From the NCBI RefSeq assembly GCF_945859685.1, contig NC_079148.1, forward strand, positions 137,823,133 through 137,887,132: a stretch of 64,000 nt of DNA, read 5' to 3'. A model generated the notes under the pieces. That model was not told the DNA's origin and did no database searches. It saw nothing but the letters and a program-made list of their open reading frames with translations. Below, one piece after another: positions 1 through 11,247 of the stretch. The DNA is from Eupeodes corollae (lineage: Eukaryota; Arthropoda; Insecta; Diptera; Syrphidae). A program made the position numbers and the translations under genes. How positions within the stretch are numbered: position 1 is the first letter of the stretch; every line of letters starts with the position of its first letter.

Positions 1-839
1 GGTAATCCAGTCCAGTAAAATAAAGTTTTAACTATGGAATGAGAGATATACTCAACCTTATCACAGGCCCCATCGTAATAGATTCGTAGTAAGAACCCCA
101 TACAAAAGTATCAGTTCTCCCGTCGTACAAAATAAAATCACCGAGTTCGTGAAAAGCACCGAATGGCGGTTTTTTCCCCGGAGTTTAATTTAAAACGCAA
201 GATAAAGCGCATACAAATAAAATGTATATGTAAAAAGAAGCATGTAGGTTTTTTCATTGGTTTTTATGTATAATAAAGTAACTACAAATAAAGCTTAGGT
301 CCAAACTGTTTAAAATGCCTCAAGAAAACCATAAAACTGTCCAAGGATTTATAAACATCTCTAAAAAGGCAGTGAATTCCTTTTCAAGAGGAGTACAAAC
401 AAAGTTAAATAGCTCTAGCCGTTGAAAAGTAAATTAAATAGTTTACTCGTAATGTAATATTATTTGTAATAAGATACAAAAAAGAGGTTAAGAGAGAGAA
501 TTCTCGTAGTTATGGATAGGAAAATAGGATTATAATAGTAAAGGATTCGTGATAGACTGACTTAGCGGAAACTGTATGTCAATCTAGGAGTAGGATAGGA
601 AAAGGAAGTAAGGGCTGGAGTGGCCGGTAGCGGCAAAGCTCGTCGGAATAGGGGAGATCTTGCTCCTCCACCAGATCTTACCCCTTTACAAAAACTAACT
701 TTATGTCGGCCTTGTTTCCTTTCTCATGTACCAAGACTCACCCTATCACTTATCCGGTAGATGTTATTACAGGCGGGCCGTACCCTTGCCACTCCTGGTC
801 CTGGGAATATAATATATAGATAGACTAGCTGACCCCACA
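1..839. other. Non-coding, no gene recognised
   Basis: No open frame here resembles a known protein and I see no RNA gene. The stretch is moderately AT-rich with a more GC-rich patch around 600-780. It lies beyond the 3' end of the Helitron helicase relic and could be its decayed flank or plain spacer. Confidence 0.4.
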
Positions 840-2010
840 AACCTTGTTTTGCAATATACATAAATAATTTTTGGAGAATATTTTGCTAGAAATAAATAAC
901 TTATTGTGAGTGTGTAAGGATGTGGTATATAAGTGGAAGAGGTAAAGGGAACTGTAAATGATGAAAAATATTGAAATAACAAATCACCAAACAGGCAGAC
1001 ATCGTTTGGACTTGAGACTTATTGATATACATTGGAAATGCCAATCTAATTGGAAATTGAATTGGCACATCTGTGGGTATAATATTGATTCACAGCAATA
1101 ATATATTTTCACCTCGGAATTCGTCATTTAGAATTATGGCTTCGATAACATTTCTCATTAACTTTTAATTACTAATCGCGTGCCGTTGCACAACCGTGGT
1201 TATTTCATATTACTAAACAAAATAACCGGTGATCTAACCTTCAGTTGATTCAAATTATGCAGTGGCATACCTGGTAAATCAGAGTTCAAAAACTTAGTTA
1301 GATAGTTTACAGCTTCGGTAGCATCATAACTGTATAGATTTGTATAACACCAAGTCTCCTGGTAACAAATGTTGTATCTTGAGATTTAATTCGTTGATAT
1401 CCAAAAATTTTTGCTGCTAAAATTGATCTTTCTGACAGCCACTCATGAAAGAGCGCATCTTGTGAATAATCCTGCGGAAATCGAGGGGTAATTTTATGCG
1501 TCCAGTTTCATCTGCAGTAACTTTTCCGACGCCTATATCTTATAATTGTTTTAAGAATGTTTCAGCGGATGAATCTTGAAGCAATTGAACACGCATATTT
1601 ACTTTCAGTTGTACTTTTTCAACATTACGGTACAGTGGATAACAGGAAATGTTTGTCTGGAATCACCTGAAAGGAGTAACAGAGTGCCGACAAATAGACT
1701 GTAGTTTTTTTTTGTATACCTTTCAATGTCCTGTTTAATGACTCAAGCGTTTGTGAGCCGAAAACTGTAGCCATGATGTGGTCATAAATGGTTTTTTGTT
1801 CTTCATTCATCGGTGGGACATTGCGAGCAACAATCGCTGCCACATCTACAATATGGTATTGTAGTTCATGATTCCATTCAATGTCTATTAAATCAGATGC
1901 ATTTCGATTTGTTGGGAATGAGAATGCAAAGATCCTCAATAGCAATCAATCCTTCATTGAACATAGCATCACTGAAGTTGATGCAATTAAACCATTCCAC
2001 TTAGAAATAT
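840..2010 (-). mobile_element. Helitron helicase (Pif1-like) relic
   Basis: Read on the minus strand, several frames in order match the Pif1-type helicase at the C-terminal end of Helitron RepHel proteins. From 2010 downward: an ALIxIED-like stretch, then NVPPMNEEQKTIYDHIMATV (about 1780), WLSERSILAAK (about 1430), LPGMPLHNL (about 1255), the diagnostic PRLCNGTRLV (about 1190), then RLAFPMYINKSQ near 1060. The order and spacing follow the family. Several frameshifts and stops separate the blocks, and no Rep (HUH nuclease) domain or Walker A motif is preserved, so this is a dead 3' fragment. Helitron ends (5' TC, 3' hairpin-CTRR) were not identified. Confidence 0.85.
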
Positions 2011-2884
2011 AAAAAATAGATAAAAACCTATTCTCAAACCTACCGAATGTATAAAAAAAATTTCATTGAAATTGGTTAAGCCGTTTCGGAGGAATATGGC
2101 AACTAACACTGTGACAGGAGAATTTTATATATTAGATTGGAAGGCATACATTAAGAGGCAAATGGTTGAGAATTAAAAAGCCGGAGTAGGTATGAACTGC
2201 ATTCCTATAACAACCTCAAAGAAGGTGGAATAAGTCTGATTGGTCATGGAAATTCGACCAGAGGAATAAAAAAAAACAGTATTAATAAGAGTCGCAAGTT
2301 CTTCCAGTGAACATTTTGAAGGGGACCAATTCGCAGATGCTTTGATTTTATCAGATGTGGGAAAGGTTCCATATTTTTTGGGAAGTCCTCTTACCTCATC
2401 GTGTCAATTATATAATTCCTGAAACACGTTTAAGATCAAATAAAGATGCAACAAGAATCATATCTCAATTATTGCATATCTTAAAATCTTACGTCTTCGT
2501 GTATTTTTAACTTCCCATAGAAAGTTATTGTAATGGGTCCGATTTTTCAAATTGAAAATGTTGACATTTATCGAAGTGTCAAGGTCCCTAGAGTCGAAAC
2601 AAAAGATTTTTAGAACGATGTCTGTGCATGCGTCTGCACGTAAGTTTGCGACGTTTTTTCGTCGTCCATAGCTCAAGAACCAGAAGAGATATCGACTTCA
2701 AATAAATTTTGTTATACAGATAATAAGGATGAAAGATGCAGAAAATTGCGTGGGTGGTTTTTTTTATTATAGCAGTTAAAAAAAGGTGAACATTTTGGTT
2801 AACCTTAAATATCTCAGGAACCAATGACTCTAGAGACTTGAATTTAATTTTATATTATATATTGTAACGTAATACCAAACCAAC
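2011..2884. other. Repetitive non-coding stretch between Helitron relic and satellite
   Basis: No gene seen. At 2060-2140 and 2570-2840 the sequence has the texture of dispersed fly repeats: phrases such as GTTAAGCCGTTTCGGAGG and TATCTCAGGAACCAATGA look like conserved non-coding repeat sequence. Two short minus-strand frames (2458-2676 and 2588-2824) overlap in different frames over the same repeat and are not credible genes. Confidence 0.4.
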
Positions 2885-3960
2885 ATATTTTTGACAAAAA
2901 CTCCAATAAACGTTTTTTTTATAAATCAAAAAAACTTAAAAGAAAAAATTTGTCACCTCGAAAATTGTATGAATAAAAAATGATTTTATCTCCAAAATAT
3001 TTATGTGCAATGAAAAATAACGTTTTTAGCATCTGGTAAAATTTTGAGAAAAATTGAATTGACATTTTTTTTATAAAAAATAAAAATCTAAAAAAACATT
3101 ACTCAAAGTTGGTAGAAATTGAATTTCGACTCAAATATATTTTCAAAAACTTTAGATTATGCCTTCAAACTTATGTTGTCTTATAAGAAATATTGTTTTC
3201 AACATTCGGAAACATTTTGAGAAAAATCGCATTGACAGTTTTTTACAAAAAATAAAAACCTAAACAAAAAAATTAATAAAAGTTGGTAAAAATTGAATTT
3301 CGACTCGAATACATTTTCAAATAATTAAGATTATGGCTTCCAATTAGTTTTTACTTATAAAAAATATTGTTTTCAACATTTGGAAACATTTTGAAAAAAA
3401 TAAAATTGACAGTTTTCTTACAAAAAATAAAAACCTAAAAATAAAATAATAAAAGTTGGTAACAATTGAATTTCGACTCAAATATCTTTTCAAAATTTAA
3501 GATTATGGCTTCCAACTACTTTTATCTTTTAAAAAATATCGTTTTCAACATTCAGTCAAATTTTGAAAAAAATCGAATTGACAGTTTTTTTTACAAAAAA
3601 TTAATAAAAGTTTTTAAAAATTAATTTTTGGCCAAAATACCTTTTCAAAACTTTGAGGTATTGACTTTAAACTACTTTTATCTTTTAAAAAATATTCAAA
3701 CAAATTTTGAGAAAAATCTGTTGACAGATTTTTTACAAAAAAAAAACAATACTAAAATTTACTTTCGAATAAAAAAGCTTTTAAAAAATTAAAAATATTG
3801 TCTTCAAACTTTTTTTAATTCACAGAAAACATTGTTTTCGATATTCAGTAGTTTGTTTTCGGCTAAAAATTTATTTAACAAATCAAGATTTTCAAACTAA
3901 ACTACATATTACTTTAAATGAAAAATATTGTTGGTAATTTTTTTTAAAAATGTTTAAGAA
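2885..3960. repeat. Tandem satellite of about 173 bp period, roughly six units
   Basis: An imperfect tandem array. The word TTGACAGTTTTTT or a close variant recurs with its GACA at 3061, 3234, 3408, 3580 and 3723, giving spacings of 173, 174, 172 and 143. Each unit also carries AAAGTTGGTAAAAATTGAA, a TTAAGATTATGGCTTCCAA-like block and AAAAATATTGTTTTCAACAT. The last unit is shortened and divergence increases toward 3900. The array is about 80 percent A+T. No protein is encoded. Confidence 0.85.
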
Positions 3961-4788
3961 TAATTCAACTGACAACTTTTTCAACTCAAAAACCTACAAA
4001 GTTTTAAGCAAGACAAATCGACAGATGGGATGGGAAGTTATCAGTGTAGGTCGCATCCCAGCCTCTTTTCTTTTCTTATTGCTAAGGCAACGATATCCAA
4101 CTTTAACGACCAACAAAACTAAAACCAAGTCAAAAGATGAACAAAGAACAAATTTTCACATTTGAAACTCCCAAATAAGCATTTCTGTGTGGCAAAGCTT
4201 TTTAGATTTCGTTCGGAGCTTCTGATGTAAACTATATATATACGAGGGACTTTGTAATAGGGAGGATTAAGTTGGAAATTTGTAAATAAATTTAAAGGAA
4301 TTTTTGAGTGCTGCACTTTTTCTTTAAGACAAAAATTCAAACAAATTGTATAGAAACGAAGATAATCAAAAAGTGGTTTTCGCTAACTTTGACAATCCAT
4401 GGCCTACAATGGAGATAAGAGAATATTTACGCAAAGTTCAGGACATCAAAAGAAATGTATAAACAAAACAGGTTACTATATATAATTCCAAAGTTGACTC
4501 CTTTTTTTCGCCTCATTTTAATTGACTACTAAAGAACTTCTCAATTAAAAAAGCAACAATCGAAGAAACTGTGATACACCGCAGACTAAACAATGCATTA
4601 GCCTCTGATCCTAGCGTGACGCCTGCTATAAGCTAACTATTTTCTGAAATTCAGAAGAGAAAACAAATCTGAATATAATTACCCTCATCAGTTACTTAAG
4701 CGTTAAAAAAAACTTCTTAATATTGTGTTGCCTAAAAAGTTTAAATTAATTACACCTTCCAACAGTAGAGATCATAAAATATAGTCAA
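3961..4788. other. Non-coding spacer
   Basis: Between the satellite and the 3' end of the RMC1 gene. Short frames at 3950-4165 and 4119-4340 overlap on opposite strands and match nothing I know. A GC-richer block at 4020-4100 may be part of a dispersed repeat. Confidence 0.35.
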
Positions 4789-4794
4789 TTTATT
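4789..4794 (-). promoter_or_regulatory. Candidate poly(A) signal of the RMC1 gene
   Basis: AATAAA on the minus strand, 71 bases beyond the stop codon of the RMC1 orthologue and the first canonical hexamer in its 3' flank. Confidence 0.5.
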
Positions 4795-4864
4795 AAACGA
4801 TTAACATAATACATAAATAATATACAAAGAACATTTTTTAAAACTATAAAATATTGCAGAAACT

Positions 4865-7150
4865 TTATCTTACTTCAGAAGAACTGTGTCCTGGGTTGTA
4901 TAAGTTGTTGTAGTACGTCATAAATTCATAACACTGTTCACCTAAATTTAGATTGTGATTAGTATATGAAAATCTACAAACAATCTAAGAAAAACAACTT
5001 TTCAAGAATTCAGGCGATCCACGTTGACGCATATTTCTCGATTTAAAATACGTAAAAACAGTATGGAAAACTAAATCATCATTGGATTTCTGAGCAGCTT
5101 CGAGATATTTTCGAGCGGAAATAGTTTCACCATCAGCTAAATTGATTGCCAATCTAAGTGCATCAACAACTTTTCCTTGTCCGAGTAGTACTTCGATAAT
5201 AATCTAAAAATTACAAAAAACTTATTGGTTTTAAATAAAAAATAAAATCTATTTACAAACCTCAGTTGCTTTTATTTTACTCAGCATATCAAGAGCAATT
5301 TGTGATATTGCAGGATTTATATTGGAGTATGAAAGTAAAAAACATGCAATTGGTTTGGATTCCATTATGAGCGAGAATTCAACCAATCTCCGAAGAGTAT
5401 CGAAATTACGATTTCTTATCAATTCAGTGATAATCATTTTGCTTAGATCTTCTTGAGCGGCAATGTTGTGTTTGCTCAAGGATTGCAAATATAGTATTAG
5501 AACCGTTTCCGTATAGGATCGTTCGGCAATGAGTGTGAAGACAGAATTGTGCATGTCACTTTGATCGATGAGAACCCGTGGAGGTGCTGGCAACTTGGGA
5601 AGGGTCTTAACAGTCGAGGGTTGAGCTGTTTGTGTCTGGAGTTGTAGTTGCACCCAAGATCTAAAAAGCATGTTAAGATCGGAATTTTTGTACCTACATT
5701 TTCATAAAATCAAAAAATTAAGTACTTACTCATATACTTCATTTATTTTGTCAAAAATACTCTCCAAAATTGGTAAAAGTGTTCCATTGAATTGCTCGTC
5801 AACCAACTGTTTGAGGACCTTAAGCAAAATTGGCTTTCCACATGTTCGCTGCAGTAAGAACTCCACCAATCTTACTCGGTCCGTTATGAGCGAGCAAAGT
5901 GGTTCCATTTTTAAATATAAATACCACATACATCCGAGCTTAGCATCAATCACAATATTAGGTTGAAAAAGCACCCAGTTAGTAGAATCTAATAATGGGT
6001 GTCAAAAACCTTTGAAATAATGTTCAAAATTTCGTATGAATAAGATACTTACACAATGAACACTGCATTGTCCGTTCATCAAGTGAAATGCTTGGTATTT
6101 TCAATGCAAAAGGTCTTATTGAACGTCCAGCTGTTATTGGAGCATGATAAGTGATTCCATCGAAAGTCTCTCCACTCAAAGCAATATCAAACAACAATGA
6201 TGTCGAAGAAGCCTGATGATGAACAACAATCAAATTGTCCACAGTATTGATGGCAAAACGTCCACTATGTCCCAAACGAAGGATATGACACTTCCTAGGA
6301 GCTAATCCGGGACCATTCAGAAGGTACACCTCGACCTCCATCATGCCATTTGGGTTTGTTTGAAGAATTAGCACAGCAAGAGTCCCATAAACCTGACTGA
6401 GAGTTACTTTACTTTCGGGAACTTCTCGATTGGGATTACCCACTAACAAAAAAGTCAAGAGAATCTTATAAAAATGTTCGAAACTAAAAGAATGTACAAA
6501 ATTCTCTTACACTCTAGTTTAGAAAGTTTCGTTATAGTCTTTTGTTTGATAATGATCGGAGTCAGGTTGTTATTATCGGGTGAGCAAAACAAAGCTATGT
6601 TGCCTTCGGAGCACCAGGCAAACCATTTCACTGCCATTGCTAAAGCCTTAACAAGTTTTACCTGCCTCTTTTCAGCCACAACGGTGTAGATTTCTACCCC
6701 TGTGATTGAAATGAGAGCACACTCCCGAGTATGCACCCAAACGAATCCATAGATTGGATTTTTAACTTGATGAACTATGATCTTGTCGAGAAGAGGCTGA
6801 TCGCCTTGGAAACATATAAACTCTACAGAATTATCACGTCGTTGAATGGCTAGCACTTGGTTGTCAGGGGAGAATTTTATCGAACTAATTGGTCCCCGAT
6901 CGTTCATACAAAATGAAATCACAGATGATTCAGTTGGGCCTTTGACGACGACTCCTGTGGTGCCATTTGAGCGTATGGCGAAAATCTTTTGAGAAGCAAA
7001 TTATTTAGCTTATGATGGAGATTATAAAAATTGAATTATTCACATTACCTGTTTGTTGGATTCATCGAAGAATACATTTGTTAGTTGACTAACTGAATCG
7101 AATCTTATGGGATTCTTAGAAAGTTCTATATAATGAAGGGAGTTTTCCAT
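4865..7150 (-). CDS. bulli: Regulator of MON1-CCZ1 (RMC1, fly Bulli)
   Basis: Orthologue of human RMC1 (C18orf8), the third subunit of the Mon1-Ccz1 exchange factor that activates Rab7 on late endosomes and autophagosomes. Seven coding exons on the minus strand: 7150-7049, 6985-6511, 6442-6053, 5988-5730, 5660-5261, 5203-4999, 4941-4865. All borders are GT/AG and the phases join, giving 1908 bp and 635 residues (human 657). The start MENSLHYIELSKNPIRF aligns with the human N-terminus, and NVFFDESNKQ is nearly identical to the human motif. The N-terminal half (about 1-340) is the WD40-like propeller, with DNLIVVHHQ strongly conserved; the C-terminal half (about 430-610) is the Mic1 domain, with SARKYLEAA and YFKSRNMRQRGSP. 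The exon 6 donor is weak (GTTGTT), but exon 7 restores the conserved GEQC...YYNNLY tail, so I prefer the spliced end to a stop inside intron 6. Folliculin starts 2.2 kb away on the other strand. Confidence 0.93.
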
Positions 7151-8118
7151 GTTTATTGATAAGACTTCTTTACTTGATGTTATAATTTTTTCTAATAACA
7201 ATAAAAACAAATAACAAACTATATCGGATAATAAGAATGAACTTTTATAATTATTTGACAAGACAATTGAACATATGGGATTTGAACACATTCAGTTTGG
7301 TATTTGGGAAGTTAAATAATTCAAGCCCGTCTATGAATTTTAACGAGCAGGGGCTATTAAATCATCGCCAGTAAAAAATCTTTAGGTAAGAGTCATTTCA
7401 AGATATTTTTATAATTTAGTGGTGTTTTTAAGAGATCTAATGAACACCACCGTAAAAAGTTCTCATAATATAGAAATTTAATTGAATGTATGGAAAAATG
7501 TTCCAATGTATAAAGGGTTTTCCAATAAGAGATTGCATTTTGAATAGTTCACTATTTGGACAGCTGTATCTTTTGAAGATGTCATCTTTTGACGGTTGGC
7601 AAATAAAAACTACGTTATTACTAAAAAAGAACGGAAACGCTTCAAAAACATTAAAATTGTCCAAATTCACTACAAAAACGATGAACACTTTGCAGTAACA
7701 GTTGGCATCTAGATATTAACTGCAAGTAGATTTATATTCTCATAGAAAATCGGCCTTAAAAGTAATTCAACCTCTCTATAATATGGTTCAAAAACATAAT
7801 TTACTTTTTAACGCTTTCTTTTGTTTATTAGCTTCAATTATCATTTTCTTTCAATGAAACTAGAAACATCTAAAAGGCTTTTCAAACCTAGTACAAGACC
7901 CAAAACAACTACATCGAAAACTCAAGTTTTGTCATAAATTTTCGGTAAACCACAAATTTTATATAAAACCTCTCAAAAACTAGTTGCAATGCAAAGTTGA
8001 ACTAAGCAAACAAACTTTCAAAACATTCAGCGATCAAATTAATGTAACCAAAACAGTTGATGGTTGCTGTCAAAACAAATAAGTATAATAAGTAAGAGAA
8101 TAAGTATGAAAGAAAATT
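7151..8118. other. Upstream region of RMC1; no further gene
   Basis: AT-rich spacer between the RMC1 start codon and the HPF1-like fragment. It should hold the RMC1 promoter, but I see no clear TATA or initiator. Short overlapping frames at 7437-7698 on both strands have no recognisable product. Confidence 0.4.
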
Positions 8119-8425
8119 TCTGGTGGAGGCTTAAACATTCCACAATCCCACATTGTTGTTCCAGTGAATAAAATCAAGGGCTATCGCAACTTGATGAACA
8201 GGCTGCCAACATCAAGAAGATCCTCAATGCATTGTACAAACCAGGCGAGTCCTCAAAGGAAGAAGCCAAAGAGATAGTCACGGAGAAATTGCAGCCCATC
8301 ATAACGGCTTCAGTGATCGCTTTGGATGAGTGTGATTTTGGTACGAATCTGGAACTAGGTATTGATCTTTTCTGCTCCAGACATAAGGACCTACACAAAA
8401 TTTTACTCACAAATTTTTTCATCAA
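8119..8425 (+). pseudogene. HPF1: HPF1-like (histone PARylation factor 1) C-terminal fragment, frameshifted
   Basis: The plus strand carries two frames that together match the C-terminal part of HPF1, the PARP1/2 partner that redirects ADP-ribosylation to serine. Frame one (8119 to about 8187) reads SGGGLNIPQ...VVPVNKIKGYR, matching the conserved AGLVVPVDKN..GYREL block. The next frame (from about 8188) reads LDEQAANIKKIL, then ALDECDFGTNLELGIDLF (about 8317-8370), a near copy of human NDECDYGMGLELGMDLF. A one-base loss at about 8187-8190 breaks the reading. Similarity stops near 8415, about 40 residues short of the family end, and the N-terminal two thirds are absent. No introns or splice borders were found, so a truncated retrocopy or a dying gene are both possible. 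The glutamate in the CDFGTNLE-type segment used in catalysis by human HPF1 appears kept. Confidence 0.75.
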
Positions 8426-9381
8426 TACAAATGTTCGGTGTGAATGATTTTCGGGTTTTCGAAAACATTTAGCCGAAAACCCAGTTTTCGATTTGGTGTG
8501 AAAAGGCTATAAAACAAAACACAAAAATCAAAATCCATTTTTCTGCTCAACCTATACGTCAATGCAATGTTGACTATAGCAGCCCACATTTAGTACGGCA
8601 ATGACAAAAATTATGAAGTTTTTGCAGTCACAGGGTTGGAAGAAAAGATCCCTAATTCAGATATTTCTGAAAAATATTACCATAATATGCCACCGCGGTT
8701 TTCTGTGTGTCCAAGAGAAAGATAAGTTTTATTCTTATGCTCCACAATTAATTAAAGACTTTAATTGGGGGAATTTTTGAAATTGTCCGTGGCCTTTTGG
8801 CTGATATCATTTTTACTATTAATGAAGCACCAAAAGGTGACATATGACCATCATTGTGATGGTCACTTCTTCGTGCAGCTAATTAGTTCTCAAAAGATTA
8901 TGTTTTTAACAACACTTAAATAAAATAGGTTTAAAGTGATGTTGAGGATATATGGGTAAGAATAATTATGGATTATAAATTAATCAAAAAGCAAAAAAAT
9001 AAGAATGTTTAAGGATCCTTAATATTAGTCGTTACGGCCACTAAATATCGCTTAACTTCAATATGAAAAAACTTAAAAATAAATTATAATACTTATCTAA
9101 CTTCTGAATACTAAAAAGAACATGTTTGAATAAAGCCATAGTGAACAGAACCCCTTAAAAAGAAAATATATTATCAACAATTCCTGTGTTTGGAAGTTAA
9201 GAAAATTTCAAATTGACATTTTGTTTCATTCATAAATCATATTTTTTTTATGCAAATTATAAAAAATTCATTTTTGATAAAAACAAAATACAAAAAAGAA
9301 AACATTCAATTTTTGTTATGATTATTTCTGTTGATATATTCACACTTTGTTGCTAAAATTTGTATTCATATTTAGTCTATC
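8426..9381. other. Non-coding region upstream of folliculin
   Basis: No clear gene. At 8609-8700 a plus-strand frame reads YEVFAVTGLEEKIPNSDISE up to a stop; it looks protein-like but I cannot assign it, and it may be another decayed fragment. The rest is AT-rich and should contain the folliculin promoter, with no motif I can name. Confidence 0.35.
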
Positions 9382-11070
9382 ATGAATGCAGCGATTGCTT
9401 TATGCCATTTTTGCGAGGCACACGGTCCTTGTGCAATTTTCTGCACTCAAACTTTACGTGACACCAAACTCGAAGACCTTAATCTAGACAATCAACAAAT
9501 TCCAAATAAAATGTGTTTGGCCTGCAATTCTTTGGGTAAAACAAATGCAATCTATAGCCGAGATAATGAGAGTGGTGCGACGTTTCTTAGTACACAAATT
9601 CCCATACTCCCCGAAGTGGCAAATCTCATCAAACAAGCATCGGTTCGTAGTCTGAGCTGTGAAATAAATTTCCACAAAGACGGTGGATTTGTTTTCTTTG
9701 GCGACTCGTCACGAGGTCATGTACTAAGTCATACGTTTCATGTTGGAGATTTGCAGGTACAAATGAATACATAACTTACGCATAAACAAATATTTATATC
9801 AACTCTTCAAAGGCTCGAGGTTTCTATCAGCTTTTTTCGATTATAATTCTCATGAAAGATAAGTATTTTCTGCTCAATATTAAACCATTTCTAGCTGAAC
9901 ACCTTCAGGTATGTTATCCTCGTCAAATTTAGACAGAACCTTGCTAAATGTACATGATTAATGTAAGTTCTCTTAGAAAATCTCAACAGAAATCCAAATA
10001 TCCGCACAAAAAATCAAATGCGAAGAAGCCGCAAAGGGATCTCCGCGCCAGCGGCGACTGTCTAGCAGTCAAATGATGGTACAAACTCCACGATCCTTAG
10101 TCGAACTCACCGGAGAAAAGAACATCTACGCCATCCTCCACTCCCATTTCTCGTGGATCCTGTTGGCCGGTTCGAGATTCCTTACAGAACATGTAACATT
10201 TGGAAATCTGCCATGGCTTCCACCAGCTCCGTCAGTTATCCGTCCATCGAAACAATTTATAACACTGCCATATAAAACCGATGATGATCAACCCACAGAA
10301 GAGGACCAAGAAGAATCAATGTCACTAAGGTACGTCAAACAATTGCTGCGCAATGAATTCCCAGCAGCATGCTTCTGTGCCTTAACAGGAATAAAGGTAA
10401 TACCACACAAATTTCAATCGAACATTAAAACTATAACTTGGTTGCGTTTTTCTTCATAGATCATTGTACGAGGGTCACCATCTAAAGCCTTCAACTTTAT
10501 GTCGTGCCTTAAAAAACTTCTGCCCGAGCAAATGCATAATGTTATACAAATCGATGCTCAACAATTTCTTACGAATTCCGAATGTAAAATCGTTTCGGTT
10601 AAGCCCGATGTGGCGGTTCCTATTGCAAGTAGTGCGACCTTTCGCATTGATTTTCTAGATAACGAAAATGATAGAGTATCCGTTAAATGGCCAGGAGAGA
10701 TGCCAAACAAATGTAAGTATTGTAGCACGAGTTTATTCTTGTAAATTGTGTTTTAAACTTTTTGGTTGTATAAATTCAGGGCCAGATTTATTAATTAAAT
10801 TGGTGAAGGCTGTAGATGAAGAGCGATTCACAGATTTGGTGTTGAACAAACAAACAAGAGTTCTCGTTGAAGAATGGAAAAAGTAAGTAAAGCTCATTTT
10901 TCATCTAAAAACTCTACTAATGTTTCCTTTTCTTCTTTGGCAGCAAAGTTATATGTCTCAATCAAGCAAAATCTTCAAGTGGTTTGGCAAAGCTGAAGAA
11001 GGTCCTCGGAGTGCAGTCACAGGATCAGCAACTTATCAACTACTGGAGTCCCCATTTGCAAGGAAACTAA
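9382..11070 (+). CDS. Flcn: Folliculin (FLCN)
   Basis: Folliculin, a longin-DENN protein that with FNIP acts as GTPase-activating protein for RagC/D on the lysosome. Six coding exons: 9382-9756, 9813-9908, 9977-10396, 10460-10712, 10780-10882, 10944-11070. All are GT/AG with matching phases, giving 457 residues (human 579, which has longer acidic linkers). The N-terminus MNAAIALCHFCEAHGPCAIF matches human MNAIVALCHFCELHGP. VRSLSCE and FFGD...FSHTF-like blocks follow in the longin domain. The ARGF motif at the exon 1/2 junction (residues 126-129) keeps the arginine that corresponds to the catalytic finger of human FLCN (Arg164). The C-terminal DENN half has VLVEEWKNKVICL and ends LGVQSQDQQLINYW.., matching human EEWMNKVKVL and LGASEEDN..LLKFW. 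The last exon also stays open in another frame to 11129, but the splice phase requires the stop at 11068-11070. Confidence 0.95.
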
Positions 11071-11131
11071 ACAAAGCAATGACGAATGAAGTCCCCAACC
11101 AATTCAATGTATTCAAAATCTCAGCATAGGA

Positions 11132-11137
11132 AATAAA
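11132..11137 (+). promoter_or_regulatory. Candidate poly(A) signal of folliculin
   Basis: AATAAA, repeated a few bases later, 62 bases after the folliculin stop. It is the only hexamer pair before the convergent RpL18 gene. Confidence 0.55.
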
Positions 11138-11190
11138 AAATAAATATTTGTATTTAATTTCTAAACCAAAATGTTGGTTCACTTTTCATT

Positions 11191-11196
11191 TTTATT
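11191..11196 (-). promoter_or_regulatory. Candidate poly(A) signal of RpL18
   Basis: AATAAA on the minus strand, 52 bases after the RpL18 stop codon. It lies only about 55 bases from the folliculin signal on the other strand, so the two 3' ends nearly meet or overlap. Confidence 0.55.
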
Positions 11197-11247
11197 TCTC
11201 ATGTTAAGTGTCTTCTAGTATAAAACAAAAATTGGCTTAAAAGCTTT

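Noticed and set aside
767..982. 71-residue minus-strand frame starting with TTG
   Set aside because: Not a gene; at best its upstream half is the decayed end of the Helitron helicase.
11071..11129. Longer folliculin C-terminus ending at 11129
   Set aside because: Requires a different frame from that set by the exon 5/6 junction; the in-phase frame stops at 11070.
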